Positions 22,519 to 35,420 of a stretch of DNA of 64,000 bases are shown piece by piece. This DNA comes from Tillandsia leiboldiana (Eukaryota > Streptophyta > Magnoliopsida > Poales > Bromeliaceae), in assembly GCA_029204045.2 (NCBI GenBank), contig CM055065.1, positions 7,504,297 to 7,568,296 of the forward strand, read 5' to 3'. Numbering within the stretch: position 1 is the stretch's first letter; each line of letters begins with the position of its first letter. Under the pieces are notes generated by a model. That model saw nothing but the letters and a program-made list of their open reading frames with translations, did no database searches and was not told the origin of the DNA. A program made the translations under genes and the position numbers.

Positions 22519-25500
22519 ATGGTTTATGATGATTCTTCTAGCCTTAAGTGAGAAAAATTTAGAGGGGTAGGATTTTTAAGGTGGCAAAAACAGTTAGAGG
22601 CTTGGTTAATTACCTTAGGCCTTATAACTGCAATTGGCAAAACACCTCCTTATCCTACTTCTAAAGTTTCTGCTACTCCTCCTACTGATTCTTCTAAATC
22701 TGCTACTACCTTAGTTACTGAACCTGTATCGGACAGATCCCCCGAGGAAATTGAATTTCACTGTAGATTTAGAATACTAAGTTGTCTATCCGATGAACTA
22801 TATGAAACATATAGAAAATACCTAACTGCCAAAGATTTATGTTGTGCTCTAGAAGATGCTTACATTAGAGATAATGAATGCGCTGCTAGATTCACCATTA
22901 CTGATTTTAACAATTTTAGAATGGTAGAGAACATTCCTATAAACGATCAAATTCACCAATTTCAGAATTTTGTCCAAGAGATTAACAGAAATGGTTCAAC
23001 TTTAGATAATACCTATCAAGCTACCTGCCTATTGGACAAATTACCCCCTTCCTGGTCAAAATTTGCCCATGAACTTAGAAGAACTCAGGGAACTCTTCAA
23101 TCTAAATCTGTAATTCAAGCTATTAGAATAGAAGACCAATATCGACTTAGAGAGGTTAAACCGACCAACAACAGATCAAACTTAAACTTGACATTTTGAA
23201 CCAAAGCCATGAGTCTAAACCCAAAGATAAAAATTTTAAACCTAAGGGTAAAGGCTTTAAGGGTAAGAACCCAAACCGAAATCAAAACTATACCCATAAA
23301 CCAAACACCAACCAATCTAGTGGGAATAAGAAGAATGATGGATTTTGTTATGTCTGTGGCCGGGACAATCATTTTGCTTCAAAATATTTTTATCGGAAGA
23401 AAGAGAAGTTTGTCTACAAGAAGGGCCAAAATAATCAGAACAATTATCCTAAACCTCAAGTCAACATGATTGAGGGTGAACCTTCGAACTCCACTTTTAG
23501 GTCAGTCTCCTTTATACCTAATGTTAACCTCACCTATCATGATTTAGATTGGAGGTTAGATTCAGGAGCCAATGTCCATGTTTGTACTAATAGGTCCCTA
23601 TTCTCCTCCTATAAGGAATCAGGTGGAGGATGTGTGACTGTTGGAGACAGAAAAGCTGTCAATGTGCTCGGGATCGGAACAGTCAAACTGAAGTTACCTT
23701 CTGGAAAGACTTTGATCCTTCACAATGTGCAGCATGTTCACGTGATCTGACGGAACCTGATTAGTGGATCTCTATTAGTGTAATTAGGTTATAAGACTGT
23801 ACTTGAATCTAATAAAGTTGTAATCTCTAAGGGGGAAATGTTTATTGGAAAAGGTTTTGTATCTGAGGGTTTATTCAAATTGAATGTACTTTTTTTTGTT
23901 GATAATAAAAATTCTCCTTCAGTTTCTACTTCTTCTTCTATTGTGTTAAATACTGAATCTTGTGATGTATGGCATGGCAGATTAGGGCATGTGAACCTTA
24001 AATCTGTTTTGAAATTGACCAATCTTAATCTTTTACCCAAACTCAAGATTGATTCCAAATCTAAATGTGAAGTTTGTACCCAGGCTAAGCAACCTAGGAA
24101 ATTTTTTAAATCTATTCCTTATAGGGATACCCAGATTCTTGAACTGATTTATAGTGATGTCTATGATTCTAATAGAGTACCTACCCGTGGAGGCAGTCGC
24201 TACTTTGTGACTTTTATAGACGACTACTCCAAGTATTGTTACACCTATCTCTTGAAGACCAAAGATAAAGTCCTCTATAAGTTTAAAGCCTTTAAATCTG
24301 AGGCTGAAAACCAATTAGATAAAAGGATTAAAATTCTAAGGTCTGATAGAGGAGGCGAGTATACTTCAAATGAATTAAACCTATTCTGCGAGGAACATGG
24401 AATAATTCATGAAGTAACTGCTGCATACTCACCTCAATCTAATGGTGTAGCTGAAAGAAAGAACCGAACCCTATTGGGCATGGTTAATGCCATGATTTTA
24501 AGTTCTGGTGTACCTCAGAACTTGTGGGGGGAGGCTCTTTTATCAGCTTGTTATATCCTCAATAGGATTCCCTCTAAGGATAGAACCCAGACACCTTATG
24601 AATTTTGGAAAGGAAGAGCACCTGGTTGAGTTACTTCCGAGTGTGGGGGTGCTTGGCTAAGGTATCTATTCCTGAACCCAAAAGAAAGAAGATTGGACCT
24701 AAAACTGTAGATGTTATCTTTATTGAATATTCTTTAGATAGCAATACCTATAAATTTCTTGTGATTAACTCTGAGATTTCTGAAATTTCCAATGATACTT
24801 TGATTGAATCTAGAGATGCAACTTTCTTTGAAAATATTTTTCCTTTCAAAACCCACATCTCTAGATCTGCCCCTGATTATGAGTCTACTTTTGATCATGC
24901 ATCTATTTCTGATCATATACTTGCATCTGATTTGCATTATAGTTTAGATCCTGTAGAACCTAATCCTATTCCTGAATTAAGGAGAAGTAAGAGAACTCGC
25001 TTTGAGAAGAACTTTGGTGAAGACTTCTTTACTTTCTTAATTGAAAGTACACCTTCGTCTTATAAGGAAGCAATGAGTTCTCCTGAAGCTTCTTTTTGGA
25101 ATGAGGCTATAAAAAGTGAGATAGAATCAATTATCAGTAATAACACTTGAATTCTCACTGATTTACCTCATGGTAGTAAACCCCTAGAATGTAAGTGAAT
25201 CTTTAGAAAGAAACTTAGGACTGACGGATCAGTAGAGAAGTACAAGGCACGTCTTGTTGCTCCAGGTTTTCGGCAAAAGGCTGAAATTGACTACTTTGAC
25301 ACATATGCGCCTGTTGCTCGCATTGCTACTATCCGAATTCTTCTTGCATTAGCATCCATTCATAAACTTTTGATTCATCAGATGGATGTCAAGATCGCTT
25401 TTCTTCATGGTGATCTTGAAGAAGAAATCTATATGGCTCAGCCTGAAGGTTTCTCTGTGTCTGGTCAAGAAAATAAGGTGTGTAAATTAGTTCGCTCTTT

Positions 25501-26587
25501 ATACGGACTAAAACAAGCACCTAAACATTGGCGCGAGAAATTTGACAGTGTTATAGCTTCATATGGATTTCTGAACAACGATTATGGCAACTGTCTCTAT
25601 TTTAAGAGATTTGATGATCGTTGTGTCCTTCTTTGCCTCTATGTTGATGACATCCTGATTCTTGCTCCTGATCTTGATCTGATTAACCAAGTTAAATCCT
25701 TTTTATCATACCATTTTGATATGAAGGATCTTGGTGAAGCAGATGTGATTTTAGGAATGAAAATTCTTAAATCATATGATTCAATTATCCTGACCCAATC
25801 TCATTACACCCAAATAGTACTTAATAAATTTGGATATTTTGATTGTTCTCCTGTTTCTACTTCTTTTGATCCCAGTGTTCAACTTGTAAAGAACACTGGT
25901 AATCCAGTAAATCAGGAGAAATTTGCTCAGATCATTGGTTCTCTGATGTACCTAACCAATAGAATTAGACCTGACGTTGCCTATGCCATATCAAGATTGA
26001 GTAGATATACTAGTAGTCCTAGTATGATTCATTGGATTGCTCTGGAAAGAGTATTTCGTTATCTTAAAGGTACTCTTTCTTTTGCTCTTAAATTTGTTGG
26101 CTATCCTGCTGTAATTGAGGGATACAGCGATGCCAATTAGATTTCTGATTCTTTGGATATTAAATCTACTTCTGGCTATGTTTTTATTCTTGGTGGCAGT
26201 GCAGTTTCTTGGCAATCCACCAAACAGACTATAATAGCCAGAAGCACTATGGAGGCTGAGTTGGTTGCCCTTGACACTACTTGTCTTGAAGCCGAGTGGC
26301 TCAAGAACCTTTTGTCATCAATTCCATTGATTTCTACTCCTATTCCACCTATTTCTATTCGGTGTGATTCTCGAGCTGCAATTGATTTTCGTAAAAAGTA
26401 ATTAATAAATTCTAAGGCTAGTCGACATATTAAATTGAGACAAAAGTCTGTTAGATGGCTAACTTCTCATGATGTTGTTTCTTTAAGTTTTATCATATCT
26501 GAACAGAATCTTGCAGACTACTTGACGAAAGGCCTGAATGGGACTAAGGTCCTAGAGTCATCGAGGGGGATGGGACTTTGCCCATAA
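22519..26587 (+). pseudogene. copia gag-pol polyprotein, broken by seven stops and two frameshifts
   Basis: The reading starts at the ATG at 22519. Gag has LRWQKQLEAWL and a damaged zinc knuckle whose last Cys is Tyr (codon 23385). The protease has LDSGANVHVC (near 23560). Integrase has WHGRLGH...CEVCTQAK and the acidic residues in FIDDYS, SDRGGEY and AERKNRT. RT has MDVKIAFLHG and the catalytic YVDD (near 25640). RNase H has STSGY and SRHIKL. Stops lie at 22549, 23748, 23781, 25148, 25196, 26138 and 26399. Frame changes occur between 23170 and 23197 and near 24625. At least six stops fit single C-to-T or G-to-A changes. It cannot make a functional polyprotein. Confidence 0.88.
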
Positions 26588-27192
26588 AAGGCCTTCCTAC
26601 AATGGGAACCCAACCTTTGTGATAGGAGATCCCTTGAAGAAGGTTCAATGTGGTAAAAACAAGCTGTCAGGTTGGCCAAATAGCACTTTCTACAGTTTAT
26701 TCAGAGGAACTTAGTTCCAATTCCATCCCTATGGTGAGTTGTGCTCTGTGTAGTGGTTGAGGTTGAGCTTATGGCTCTTAATGGAATCCGAGGCAATAAT
26801 TTTTGCGAGATGTGACTCTACACACATCCCTGGAAGAGACCACCTATAAAAGAATATTCGTATAAGGCCGCGACTATGAGATGTGGGCTGTCCATAGAAA
26901 TTTTTATGAAAAATCAAGGTACTATGCATGGCCTTTAATGCACAGACTCGCGACGGAGAATTCTGTACTGTGTGTGTGGCAGTTGAAGTCAGGGTCAAAG
27001 GAACATAGTTCAAGACCTGGTTCACTCCGATTCCTTCTGATGAAAATTGCTTATACTAAATGAGGTTAAGTCTCTTAAAGACACCTTAACTATTGCATAG
27101 TATAAACACCCGATACTTTTATTTTATTTGAATTTTTAATTGTTGATTTTAATTTTTTTTTATTATTTTAAAATTTTGAATTTGTGGGGGAT

Positions 27193-27813
27193 TGATAGAA
27201 TGAAATTCAAAATCTCTAATAATAATATATGATTTAATTTATTTATTTATTTATTCTTATTTATTATTATTTAATAAGTTTTAATTTTCTTTAATACTGT
27301 TTTAAATGCTTTTAAAGCAAAAACTCTCTCGCTCTAGATTGAGCATTGCAATAGCAACGTTGCAATAGTACCGTTGGACATTTATTGCCACCTCTCTGTA
27401 TATATTGCTTACTGTTTACAGCAGCATATATACATATAAAACAAAACAAAGAATACAAGAGAGAAGGATTGAGAAATATATTTACTTCATCTATATTCTC
27501 TTTTGCTTCGTTTTTATTTTTTTATTGGGTGTTGAAAGAAACTTCATCAACTTCTTTCGCGGTCGTGCTCGTAAGAAGGAGAGTTCCGGTCGTACCATGG
27601 AGTGGTATCTTCAATTAATCCGCATGAAAGACGGAAATACACCTTAGGGCAGTGCCTCTCACGCTTCCGGATTAATTTATTTCGGCTTTTTTCTACTACA
27701 ATTTCTGAAATTTTCATAGCAATTAAAGGTAAGTTCTGTTATTCAAATTTAATCATAAAAATAGTTAGATAATTTAAACACAATCAGATTTAGTGCGATT
27801 TATTTTTCTAACA
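27193..27813 (+). repeat. 3' LTR of copia element
   Basis: 621 bp, preceded by the polypurine tract and followed by TGTAA (27814-27818), which matches the left duplication exactly. Confidence 0.9.
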
Positions 27814-28202
27814 TGTAATACTTGTGAAATTTAAATTTTAAAATTTATTTTTTAGAATTTTTATATTTCGAAAATTTAAATTTCGAAGGTATTCTTAAAA
27901 AAACGACTAACCCGACCTATCGAATCCCAATCGTGATAAAACAAAATCGCTACCTAAATGGTCTCGTCGTCATGTCGAGCTGAACGACACGACGACGTTC
28001 GATTTTGAATTCAGCGAGCCGAAACCACGAAAAAAACGTATAAAACACTATGTTTATAGTGTATTTTTGCAAAAAGGCATATATTTTATGCATCGAATTA
28101 CGCAAAATCGCACGTGGAGGGGTCTCTCTGCATATTTCACCTACTGGCAGGGACCCATATGAAAATTCAAAAAAAAGGATTTATTTGCAACTTTCCTATC
28201 CT

Positions 28203-28243
28203 CTATATATGGACCACTAGGGTTTCCTCTTGGGAAACCCTAG
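28203..28243 (+). promoter_or_regulatory. TATA box plus telo-box hairpin in gypsy solo LTR
   Basis: CTATATATGG (28203-28212) is followed by an 11-bp inverted repeat (CTAGGGTTTCC, 28217-28227, and GGAAACCCTAG, 28233-28243) around a 5-nt loop. AAACCCTA is the plant telo-box found near transcription starts. The probable LTR transcription start would lie just downstream. Confidence 0.5.
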
Positions 28244-29888
28244 CCGCACAACACCTGAGCCCCATTGCACTCCACGCCTTCTTCCCTTCTCTCTGCACCC
28301 TCATCAAGCCCTATCGCCGCCACTAGATCGTCGGAGAAGGACTTATCATTCTTTCTTCCTTGTGTTCTCTGTTTTGGAGGGAGCCCAAGCCACCATCCAC
28401 CACTAAACTTTACATGGAACTTTCCACCATCACCTACAGCCTCTAGAGGTTTCCCCTATGTCGCCCCACCGCCGGAGAAGCGCCCGTGGCCGCCGAAGCA
28501 AGAAACTGCACCGAAAACCCTAGTTGGGGCCAACCAGGTTCGAGCTCCTCCTCCGCCGCCGCATCTGCTTGTGTCTGAGGTGCTGGGTGGGATTCTGCTG
28601 GCCCCTAGGAAGCCTCCCAACAAGTCTCAGTCGCCCCCGTCCAGCCAAGAAACCATGGGAGGAAATCTACATTTCCTGCACTTTAGGCTTGGCAGAGCTC
28701 CGCCGCGGCCGCTTCTCATCGCTGGCAAGGCACCCAGCGGACTCCCCCACATCGAGACCAATCCCTGGGTACCCTTGCATGGGCCTGTGTACGGCCGGAT
28801 CTCAAGCTTGGCCGAGCCAAGACTAGGTGAAAGTGCAACCTTCTCTCCGGCCAACCACTGCACCTGGCCGCCGGCATCGAACTTGGGAGGGTACCTGGCA
28901 CCCCTCTGGACCCCTGTGGTTGTTGTTTGCCCTAGCCACCCACCTGAGCCCAAGCTCTATGAAAGTGCCCAACTCGAGCCCTAGGTCTTTGGGTTCTTGG
29001 TCACCTTTGCTCCAGCAAGCTTTTCGGCGACTCCGCAACCCCAGAAAGGTGAGCCCTCGACCCTTCTTGACCTCCTAAGCATGATGCTCACCTTTATTTT
29101 CTTGTTAATGGGCTGCAAGTGAAGATCTTGATACTTGGGCTATTGATGACTATATATGTTGGCCCTAAGCTCTTTTTGGACTCCAAGCACCCTTCGGACA
29201 GCAAGCACGAGCCTCAGTGAGTCGAGGCCCTTCTCCCAGCACCCTCGGTTCAATTCGAAAAACCTCGGATCAAGGTAACAAGTCAAAACTCTATAAATAG
29301 TAGGTTATTAAGCAAAATTATGAAAATATAGGGGTCTAGATGTAATTGTAGCCACGTGGGCTGCCTCGAGCAGCGTGCATGTAACCTCTGAACTATTCGT
29401 TCGAGGTCCGATGGCTTTCGATGGAGTAATTTTGATTTACGAGTCGTAAATCAACGAAATCATCGATTTATCATCGTTTCGGCGCAAAATCCGCGATCCG
29501 AGCAAGTTAGATGAATGTTGTTGATCACCAAGTGTCCTTGGCTGGTCCCGACGCTGTCCTGGTTGACCCAGTGATTTCCGAAGCCAAAATCGACGTTTCC
29601 GAAAGTATTTTCGGTAGTTTATAGCACTGTTAGAATTATAATGACACTATATTAGTAATTGTTGTCCGCACACTTTAAACGAGGCATTCCAAGGCAGCAA
29701 GTAAAGTTTCTTTAAATTCGTTAGCTTATAAGCACTATTCAGACCATTATCGATCGATCGGCAAATTACCGAAAATTTCGGCGGATCCCATGACTTAAAC
29801 ATAAGTCCGTGATTTAGTGTTTTTATACATTATGAGTTAGTGGGTTGGATTTGTGTGAGTCTGTGACTAACCCATGGATCTAGTTTAG

Positions 29889-29914
29889 TCCTGACTGCTC
29901 CTGAGCAGTCAGGA
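29889..29914. repeat. 12-bp-arm palindrome in gypsy solo LTR
   Basis: TCCTGACTGCTC (29889-29900) and its exact reverse complement (29903-29914) are separated by 2 nt. It would form a stable hairpin in RNA or single-stranded DNA. Confidence 0.85.
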
Positions 29915-31695
29915 GCCACCTCGAGAGTTGAGCAGCGAGTTTCTGGATCACCTGCATTGAGGTGGGTACTTCGGTCCGGACACTAGCATAATATCACCTC
30001 ACTGGATGCCGTACTCAATCGGACCCTTGAGTCTATTATTAGCCCTTCATTCAATTATTACCTTTCTAGATCTTGATTTATCTCCGCTTCATGTCATAGT
30101 TATGACATTACTAATCGTTTATTGGTATATCTCCTACTGTTATTTTATTACACATGTTATTGTCCCTGGATTATTATGCATGATAGAGAAAGAGGTTATT
30201 GTTAGCATTATTGGCACTGTGATGGATTCATGTTCCCGTTTGGGAGTTTCCGGCTATTTGTCGTATTTCGATCTTTCGACCGCGAGCTTTGAGCATCCAC
30301 ATTAAGATCGCCATGCACCAGCTGTACATTTTCACGTACACAATCGGACTGGCCCCCGTTATAGTGTTCTTTATCGATAGAGTGGTCTGATTGACCCGTG
30401 AGCCTATTATAAAGCTGCACTTGTAGGACCGGGTGATATTGAACTCTATGCTTTTGCTATTCCTGCTAGTGTGGAGTATATGTATCAGTTATAGTCATGC
30501 ACTAGCTAGCCTGAGATTCTAGTGACCAACAGCGGTACCAGATTGGATTGATTCAATTATCGTTATACTTGACGCATTATCTGTTAGCAACAAGCGCACA
30601 AACTAAACAAAAATCAAAAGCAATAACCATAGAAAAGTATATCTCAAATGCACGACAGAACAATAAGCACACAAATTTACGTGAAAAATATTTTGTAGGG
30701 AAAAAACCACGGGCAAAAGATGAGAGTTTCACTATGTGGAAAAAAGGAGTACAAAAAAATATTCCTGATAATCATATAATCGCTCGATCTGACTAGGCAA
30801 AAGAAAAGATGATAAGAAATTCTTAATGGGTTTTTCTTATCGGCCCGAGCCCTCTGCTTCCACCACAAACATTCATTTTACTTTTTCCAAAATTTTATCA
30901 ACTTTTGTCGTCGCACCGCGAAACCGTCAGCGAACCGAAACATAATATCGAAATGATTTCTAATTTCAGAGTCACATCTAACATTATCTACTTACAATTA
31001 TTTTATTCAGATACTTGATTACTGTTTATTTAGTTATTGTTTATCATATTATCTGCTTTCATACCAGCATCATTACCTAACATATTACTAGCTTCTTATC
31101 ATGCTATATTTACGTTTCGATTATTATATACCAGTAGATACGACTTGCTGATTCCCGATTCGTTGTACTTATTGAAATACATTCAGTTGTATCTCACAAT
31201 TTCTGATAACCCCTTTTTCTGGTCCGTCGGATAGTGAAATATCGAGACAATGATGTGAGAGCATACGATAGAGTCGTCCCCCATTGCTGGTTAGTCCTTA
31301 TCTTTACTTTCCTACTTCATATTTACTTATGATGATCATGACTTAGTTACTTTTGATTATATTAGGTTATCATGCTGATTTGATTTCTTAGTGATATTGG
31401 ATCATATTGAATTATGAATTTTGTAGTTGTTGACATATCTATGATGCTTTAGTTTTGGTTATGATTGGATTATAGTTCAATTGTTTAATATTATGTTTAG
31501 TAACTTGATTGCACTTTTGTAGTTGCCTAATCGTGCATATATAAAAGAAATCCTATTCGTTTGGATTAAAAAAATTTTATGCGCGTGACGGATCTGCTCG
31601 CGTCCTGAAAATTATCGTTTTGAACTCTATTTTATAATAATAAAATAAAATAAAATAAAAAAATTAAACCGTGTTTAAAATCTCGGGGCATGACA

Positions 31696-31709
31696 ACTTT
31701 ACCTAATTT

Positions 31710-31746
<37 letters not shown>

Positions 31747-33124
31747 AAAACCGTTTAAAATGGTCCAATTTTGAGAAGAAAGGAAGGGTACTTGTAATTT
31801 ATATAAATCATAAATTAAATCATCAGCAATGTCTATTGCAAGGATCTTTTCAACCATTTTGGACCTGAAAAAGGTAGCATGAAAACCAATTTAAACAACA
31901 AGAAAAATGATGCTAAGAAATATAGTTAAGCAAACATTTATATACAGCAGTAAGATAATATTGGCACTTCAAGTTTAATTGGGCAGTCATAAGAAGTGCA
32001 AAACTCATTTTACGGGTTGAACTTCAATAGCTATGTAGCTAACTTGCTTTCCTAGCAGAACATCAAAATGCAAATAAACAGTTCCACTATCTGACTGAAT
32101 TGATTGAATGCAAATGCAACTGTCAAAATTACCTTGGCGTGGCAAGTAAAATCCATGACTAGTTTACCAGTTTGATCCCAAAACTCAATTTAAAATTACC
32201 TGAATCTTAGCAGTAAACCAGAAGTAGCAACAAAACCGTAACTAGGTAACTAAGCCAGCAAAGTTGAAATGCAGAAGCAAGATTAGTTGGGCTTATAGGC
32301 CCTAAAGCTGAACCGGGAGAAATACCGCCACCCTTGCTTGATCCCGAGATGCCATTCAAATTAACTAATCAGTTTTACGGAAACAACAAGATTGTTTAAG
32401 CATTGCATCTAACATTCGAATATCTATCATCACTCACCTTCCAGCGAAGATGCACGAACCATGACCTCCAAGTTTACATAGTTAAAATTTCAAATGGACC
32501 AACTTGAAAAATGGAAGTATAATTATTTGGAATAAAAACAACATAGAAGAAATATAGTACTATACATGCAGAAAATTGTTGTAATTCGCATGCTACGCCT
32601 AAAAGAAAAGAGAAAACCCAAAGATACTATTTTTCCTGATCCTTTCTGTTGACTAGAATGTTCTTGCCTCCCCTCTCATCGCAAGTCTAAATTTATATTT
32701 TATAGCAGAGAGGCTACTCTGCTACTATCAAGCCTACTTTCCACTTTCTTTCTTACTCAAAGATATTCAATATGCCATTCAAGGATGTCTAGGCTTTTCT
32801 ACAGGATAATGTCATTCGATTTCCTTTTTCGAGGGTAGAATGAAAGTGAGCACCCGTAGTCACCGCTTTGAACTAATCCCTGTTGGTAACATGTCATTCC
32901 TACCATTACTTCGGCCACCTCCTGCGGCCATTCCACCTCTCTCCAGCACCTCATGCTACCATCACCACCAATACCACTTCTTTAAGCTCCACCCATTTTT
33001 GTCAAAATTGTCTAATCAATACTGATTTTACAACCTCCTGCACCTAGTGCCCGCCTTCTTCCGACTGCCGTTTTTGTTACTAGCTTCAGTGCACTCATCA
33101 CCTAAAACAACTCATCACCACCAT
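31696..33124. other. Intergenic DNA with (CAA)n microsatellite
   Basis: Pre-insertion host DNA between two solo LTRs. A (CAA)12 tract lies at 31711-31746. No frame over 70 codons and no recognisable domain. The sequence resembles ordinary plant intron or spacer DNA. Confidence 0.6.
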
Positions 33125-33769
33125 TGTAGTGTCCTTGACTTTTTCAATCACTTAAGTTTTAAGAGTTTATTCTATTAGCGACTTTTGGAATTTTGAATTA
33201 GTACTCGCGGGTATTTTTCGATGATAGAGCTCGTGAAACGTTGAACAGTGGCGCGATCGGATCTGAAATTCGACTCCCGGATCTTCCGGTTTTGAATTTC
33301 TAAGGTGACGGTATCTGTAGCGTGCATCGAAATCCGTGCCACATGATTTGCACGCTTTTCGAGGCAACGGGGCTGGTTTCTTTTAGATCGGGTTAGCGAC
33401 CGTTTTTGTGCGAGTGCGAACGGGTTGATTATTTAACCTTCCTTTTAATCCAATAAGTGGGCGTCGTTTGTGATTCGGGGTGTTGGGGGTTTTTCATAGG
33501 CAGATTAATAGCAACCCTCTTTTCAAGATCATGGACGGGGAAAAAGGAATTTGAAATTTAAGTTTCGAAATTCGAAGAGAAAGGGGGGAAGTGAGAGAGA
33601 GAGAAGGAGGGAGAGGGGAGGAAGATCTCGTAGGGTGATCAACCCAACGGAGCGGGGATCGGATTCGGAGTCTTCTCCCTGGAACGATGGGGTCATCTCC
33701 TCCGATACCTCGTGGTGAGCACCCTTCCTGTTTTGTTTGTTTTAGGGTTTTGGAGTCGGGACGCCACCA

Positions 33770-34700
33770 CCGCTACTGCCGCCGCCGCCGCCGCCGTACA
33801 CCCAGGGCGCACAGCCCGCGCCGCGCGGGGGCCCTCGCCCGCGCAGAGCGCCGCGCCGCGCTGCTGCTGCCGCGCGGGGCCCTTGCCCGCGCGGAGTGCA
33901 GCGCAGCGCCGCCCTGCCGTTGCCGCGCCGCTGCTGGCCGCGCGGGGCCTTTGCCAGCGCGGAGCGCCGCGCCGCGCTGCTGTTATCGCGCCGCGCTGCT
34001 GTTGTCGCGCCGCGCTGCTGCTGCCGCGCGGGGCCCTTGCCCGCGCGGAGAGCCGCGCCGTGCTGCTGCTGGCCGCGCGGGGCCCTGGCCCGCGCGGAGA
34101 GCAGCGCCGCGCTGCCGTTGCCGCGCCGCGCCGCGCTGCTGTTGTCGCGCCGCGCTGCTGTTGTCGCGCCGCGCTGCTGCTGCCGCGCGGGGCCCTTGCC
34201 CGCGCGGAGAGCCGCTCCGCGCTGCTGCTGGCCGCGCGAGGCCCTTGCCCGCGCTGAGCGCCGCGCCGCGCTGCTGCTGCCGCGCTGCCGTTGCCGCGCC
34301 GCGTCACTGTTGGCCGCGCGGGGCCCTTGCCCACGCGGAGCGCCGCGCCGCGCTGCAGTTGTGGCGCCGCGCTGCAGTTGTGGCGCCGCGCTGCAGTTGT
34401 GGCGCCGCGCTGCTGCTGCCGCGAGGGGCCTTTGCCCGCGCGGAGCGCCGCGCCGCGCTGCGGCTGCCGCGCGGGGCCCTTGCCCGCGCGGAGCGCAGCG
34501 CCGCGCTGCTGTTGCCGGGCCGCCGGCCGCGTGGGCATGCGCCCGCACGGGGCTCCGCTGCCACCGCCGCGCCGCTGCGCCCGTGCGGGCTCTACCGCCG
34601 CGCCGCCCACGTGGGCATGCGCCCGAGCGGGGCTCTACCGCCGCGCCGCCCACGTGGGCATGCGCCCGAGCGGGGCTCGCTGTCGCCGCTGCTGCTGCTT
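33770..34700. repeat. GC-rich irregular repeat block
   Basis: Almost entirely GCCGC, GCTGCTG and GCGCGGGGCCCTTGCCCGCG-like units, repeated at irregular 47-110 bp intervals. A regular 19-bp unit (GCTGCAGTTGTGGCGCCGC) is repeated three times from 34352. Overlapping frames are open on both strands simultaneously, so none is evidence of a gene. Confidence 0.85.
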
Positions 34701-35279
34701 CTGTTGCCGCGGCCTTGCGGTGCCGCCGCCGCCCGGCTCCTTTCGTGTTCCCGCCGTGTGCGTTCGTGTCCCTACTGTCGCTTATTTATCGTTGAGCCGT
34801 CCGTGTGTAGTGTCTTCGTTATAAGCTTCGGTCTTAATGGTTGTTTTCTGGGGACTCCGTAGGTCGGGTTGTCGTTCGGGGGCTGTGAGTCAACTGCTGG
34901 TGTTCCGACCAAACGCTGTTCAGGTGGGTGCCCCTTCAAATCCTAACATTTATGATATGTGGTAAAATTTTGTGTATGCATGATTATAATAATATTGATA
35001 TCGTGATCGTGTCTAACCCCTGTTTTACATAAGCATGTTTATTACTAATATCTCTGGCGACTGCGGGTCGCTCTGGTTTATGATACACACAATTATCACG
35101 TTATGAGCCCAAGGTTGTTTGCACGCACACCTGCGGTTTGGCCACCGCACTGGTGTATTTTTTCGGAAAGATGGCACGTTGGCCCGTGTACCCCATGACT
35201 AGTGATGATGGGGACCTCTCACGGCTGCTCAAGTGCTGCACGAGCGCCGTGGAGAGGTATAAGCAACCATGAGAGGCAG

Positions 35280-35420
35280 GTGGACATGTTTGATTGTTAC
35301 AGAAGCAAGTGCACATGTTTTATTGTTACAGAGGCAAGTGCACATGTTTGATTGTTACAGAGGCAAGTGCACATGTTTGATTGTTACAGGGGCGGGTGCA
35401 CATGTTTGATTGTTACAGGG
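35280..35420. repeat. 29-bp tandem repeat, about five copies
   Basis: The unit with core TGCACATGTTTGATTGTTAC recurs every 29 bp with few changes. It lies inside the second solo LTR. Confidence 0.85.

Larger units (their letters stand above)
21005..27813 (+). mobile_element. Ty1/copia retrotransposon (full-length, non-functional)
   Basis: LTRs at 21005-21632 and 27193-27813 begin TGATAGAATG and end TTCTAACA. The whole is bounded by perfect TGTAA duplications (21000-21004, 27814-27818). Gag-pol lies between them in copia order (protease, integrase, RT, RNase H), and a purine tract (TTTGTGGGGGAT) abuts the 3' LTR. The LTRs differ at roughly 4-5% of positions by eye, mostly transitions, so the insertion is of moderate age. 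No obvious tRNA-iMet primer site follows the 5' LTR: the interior starts GTCTAATGTGTAATTCG. Confidence 0.9.
21000..31695 (+). mobile_element. Ty3/gypsy-type solo LTR (3.9 kb) interrupted by a copia insertion
   Basis: Removing the copia element at 21005-27813 and one copy of its TGTAA duplication leaves a sequence that starts TGTAATACTTG and ends GGGGCATGACA at 31695. It is flanked by a perfect 5-bp repeat, ACTTT at 20995-20999 and 31696-31700. No interior or second LTR is present, so this is a solo LTR left by unequal recombination. The end motif resembles the ...GGGGCGTGACA ends of plant gypsy LTRs. It contains a TATA/telo-box hairpin (28203-28243), a 12-bp-arm palindrome (29889-29914) and no gene. 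The 239-codon Pro/Ser-rich frame at 28265-28984 is non-coding LTR sequence. Confidence 0.8.

Noticed and set aside
28265..28984. 239-codon Pro/Ser-rich frame after a TATA box
   Set aside because: Lies in the transcribed part of a gypsy LTR; composition and position are typical of LTR sequence, no domain.
33687..34862. 391-codon frame and several 170-300-codon frames
   Set aside because: GC-rich repeat in a solo LTR; frames open simultaneously on both strands, no conserved domain.
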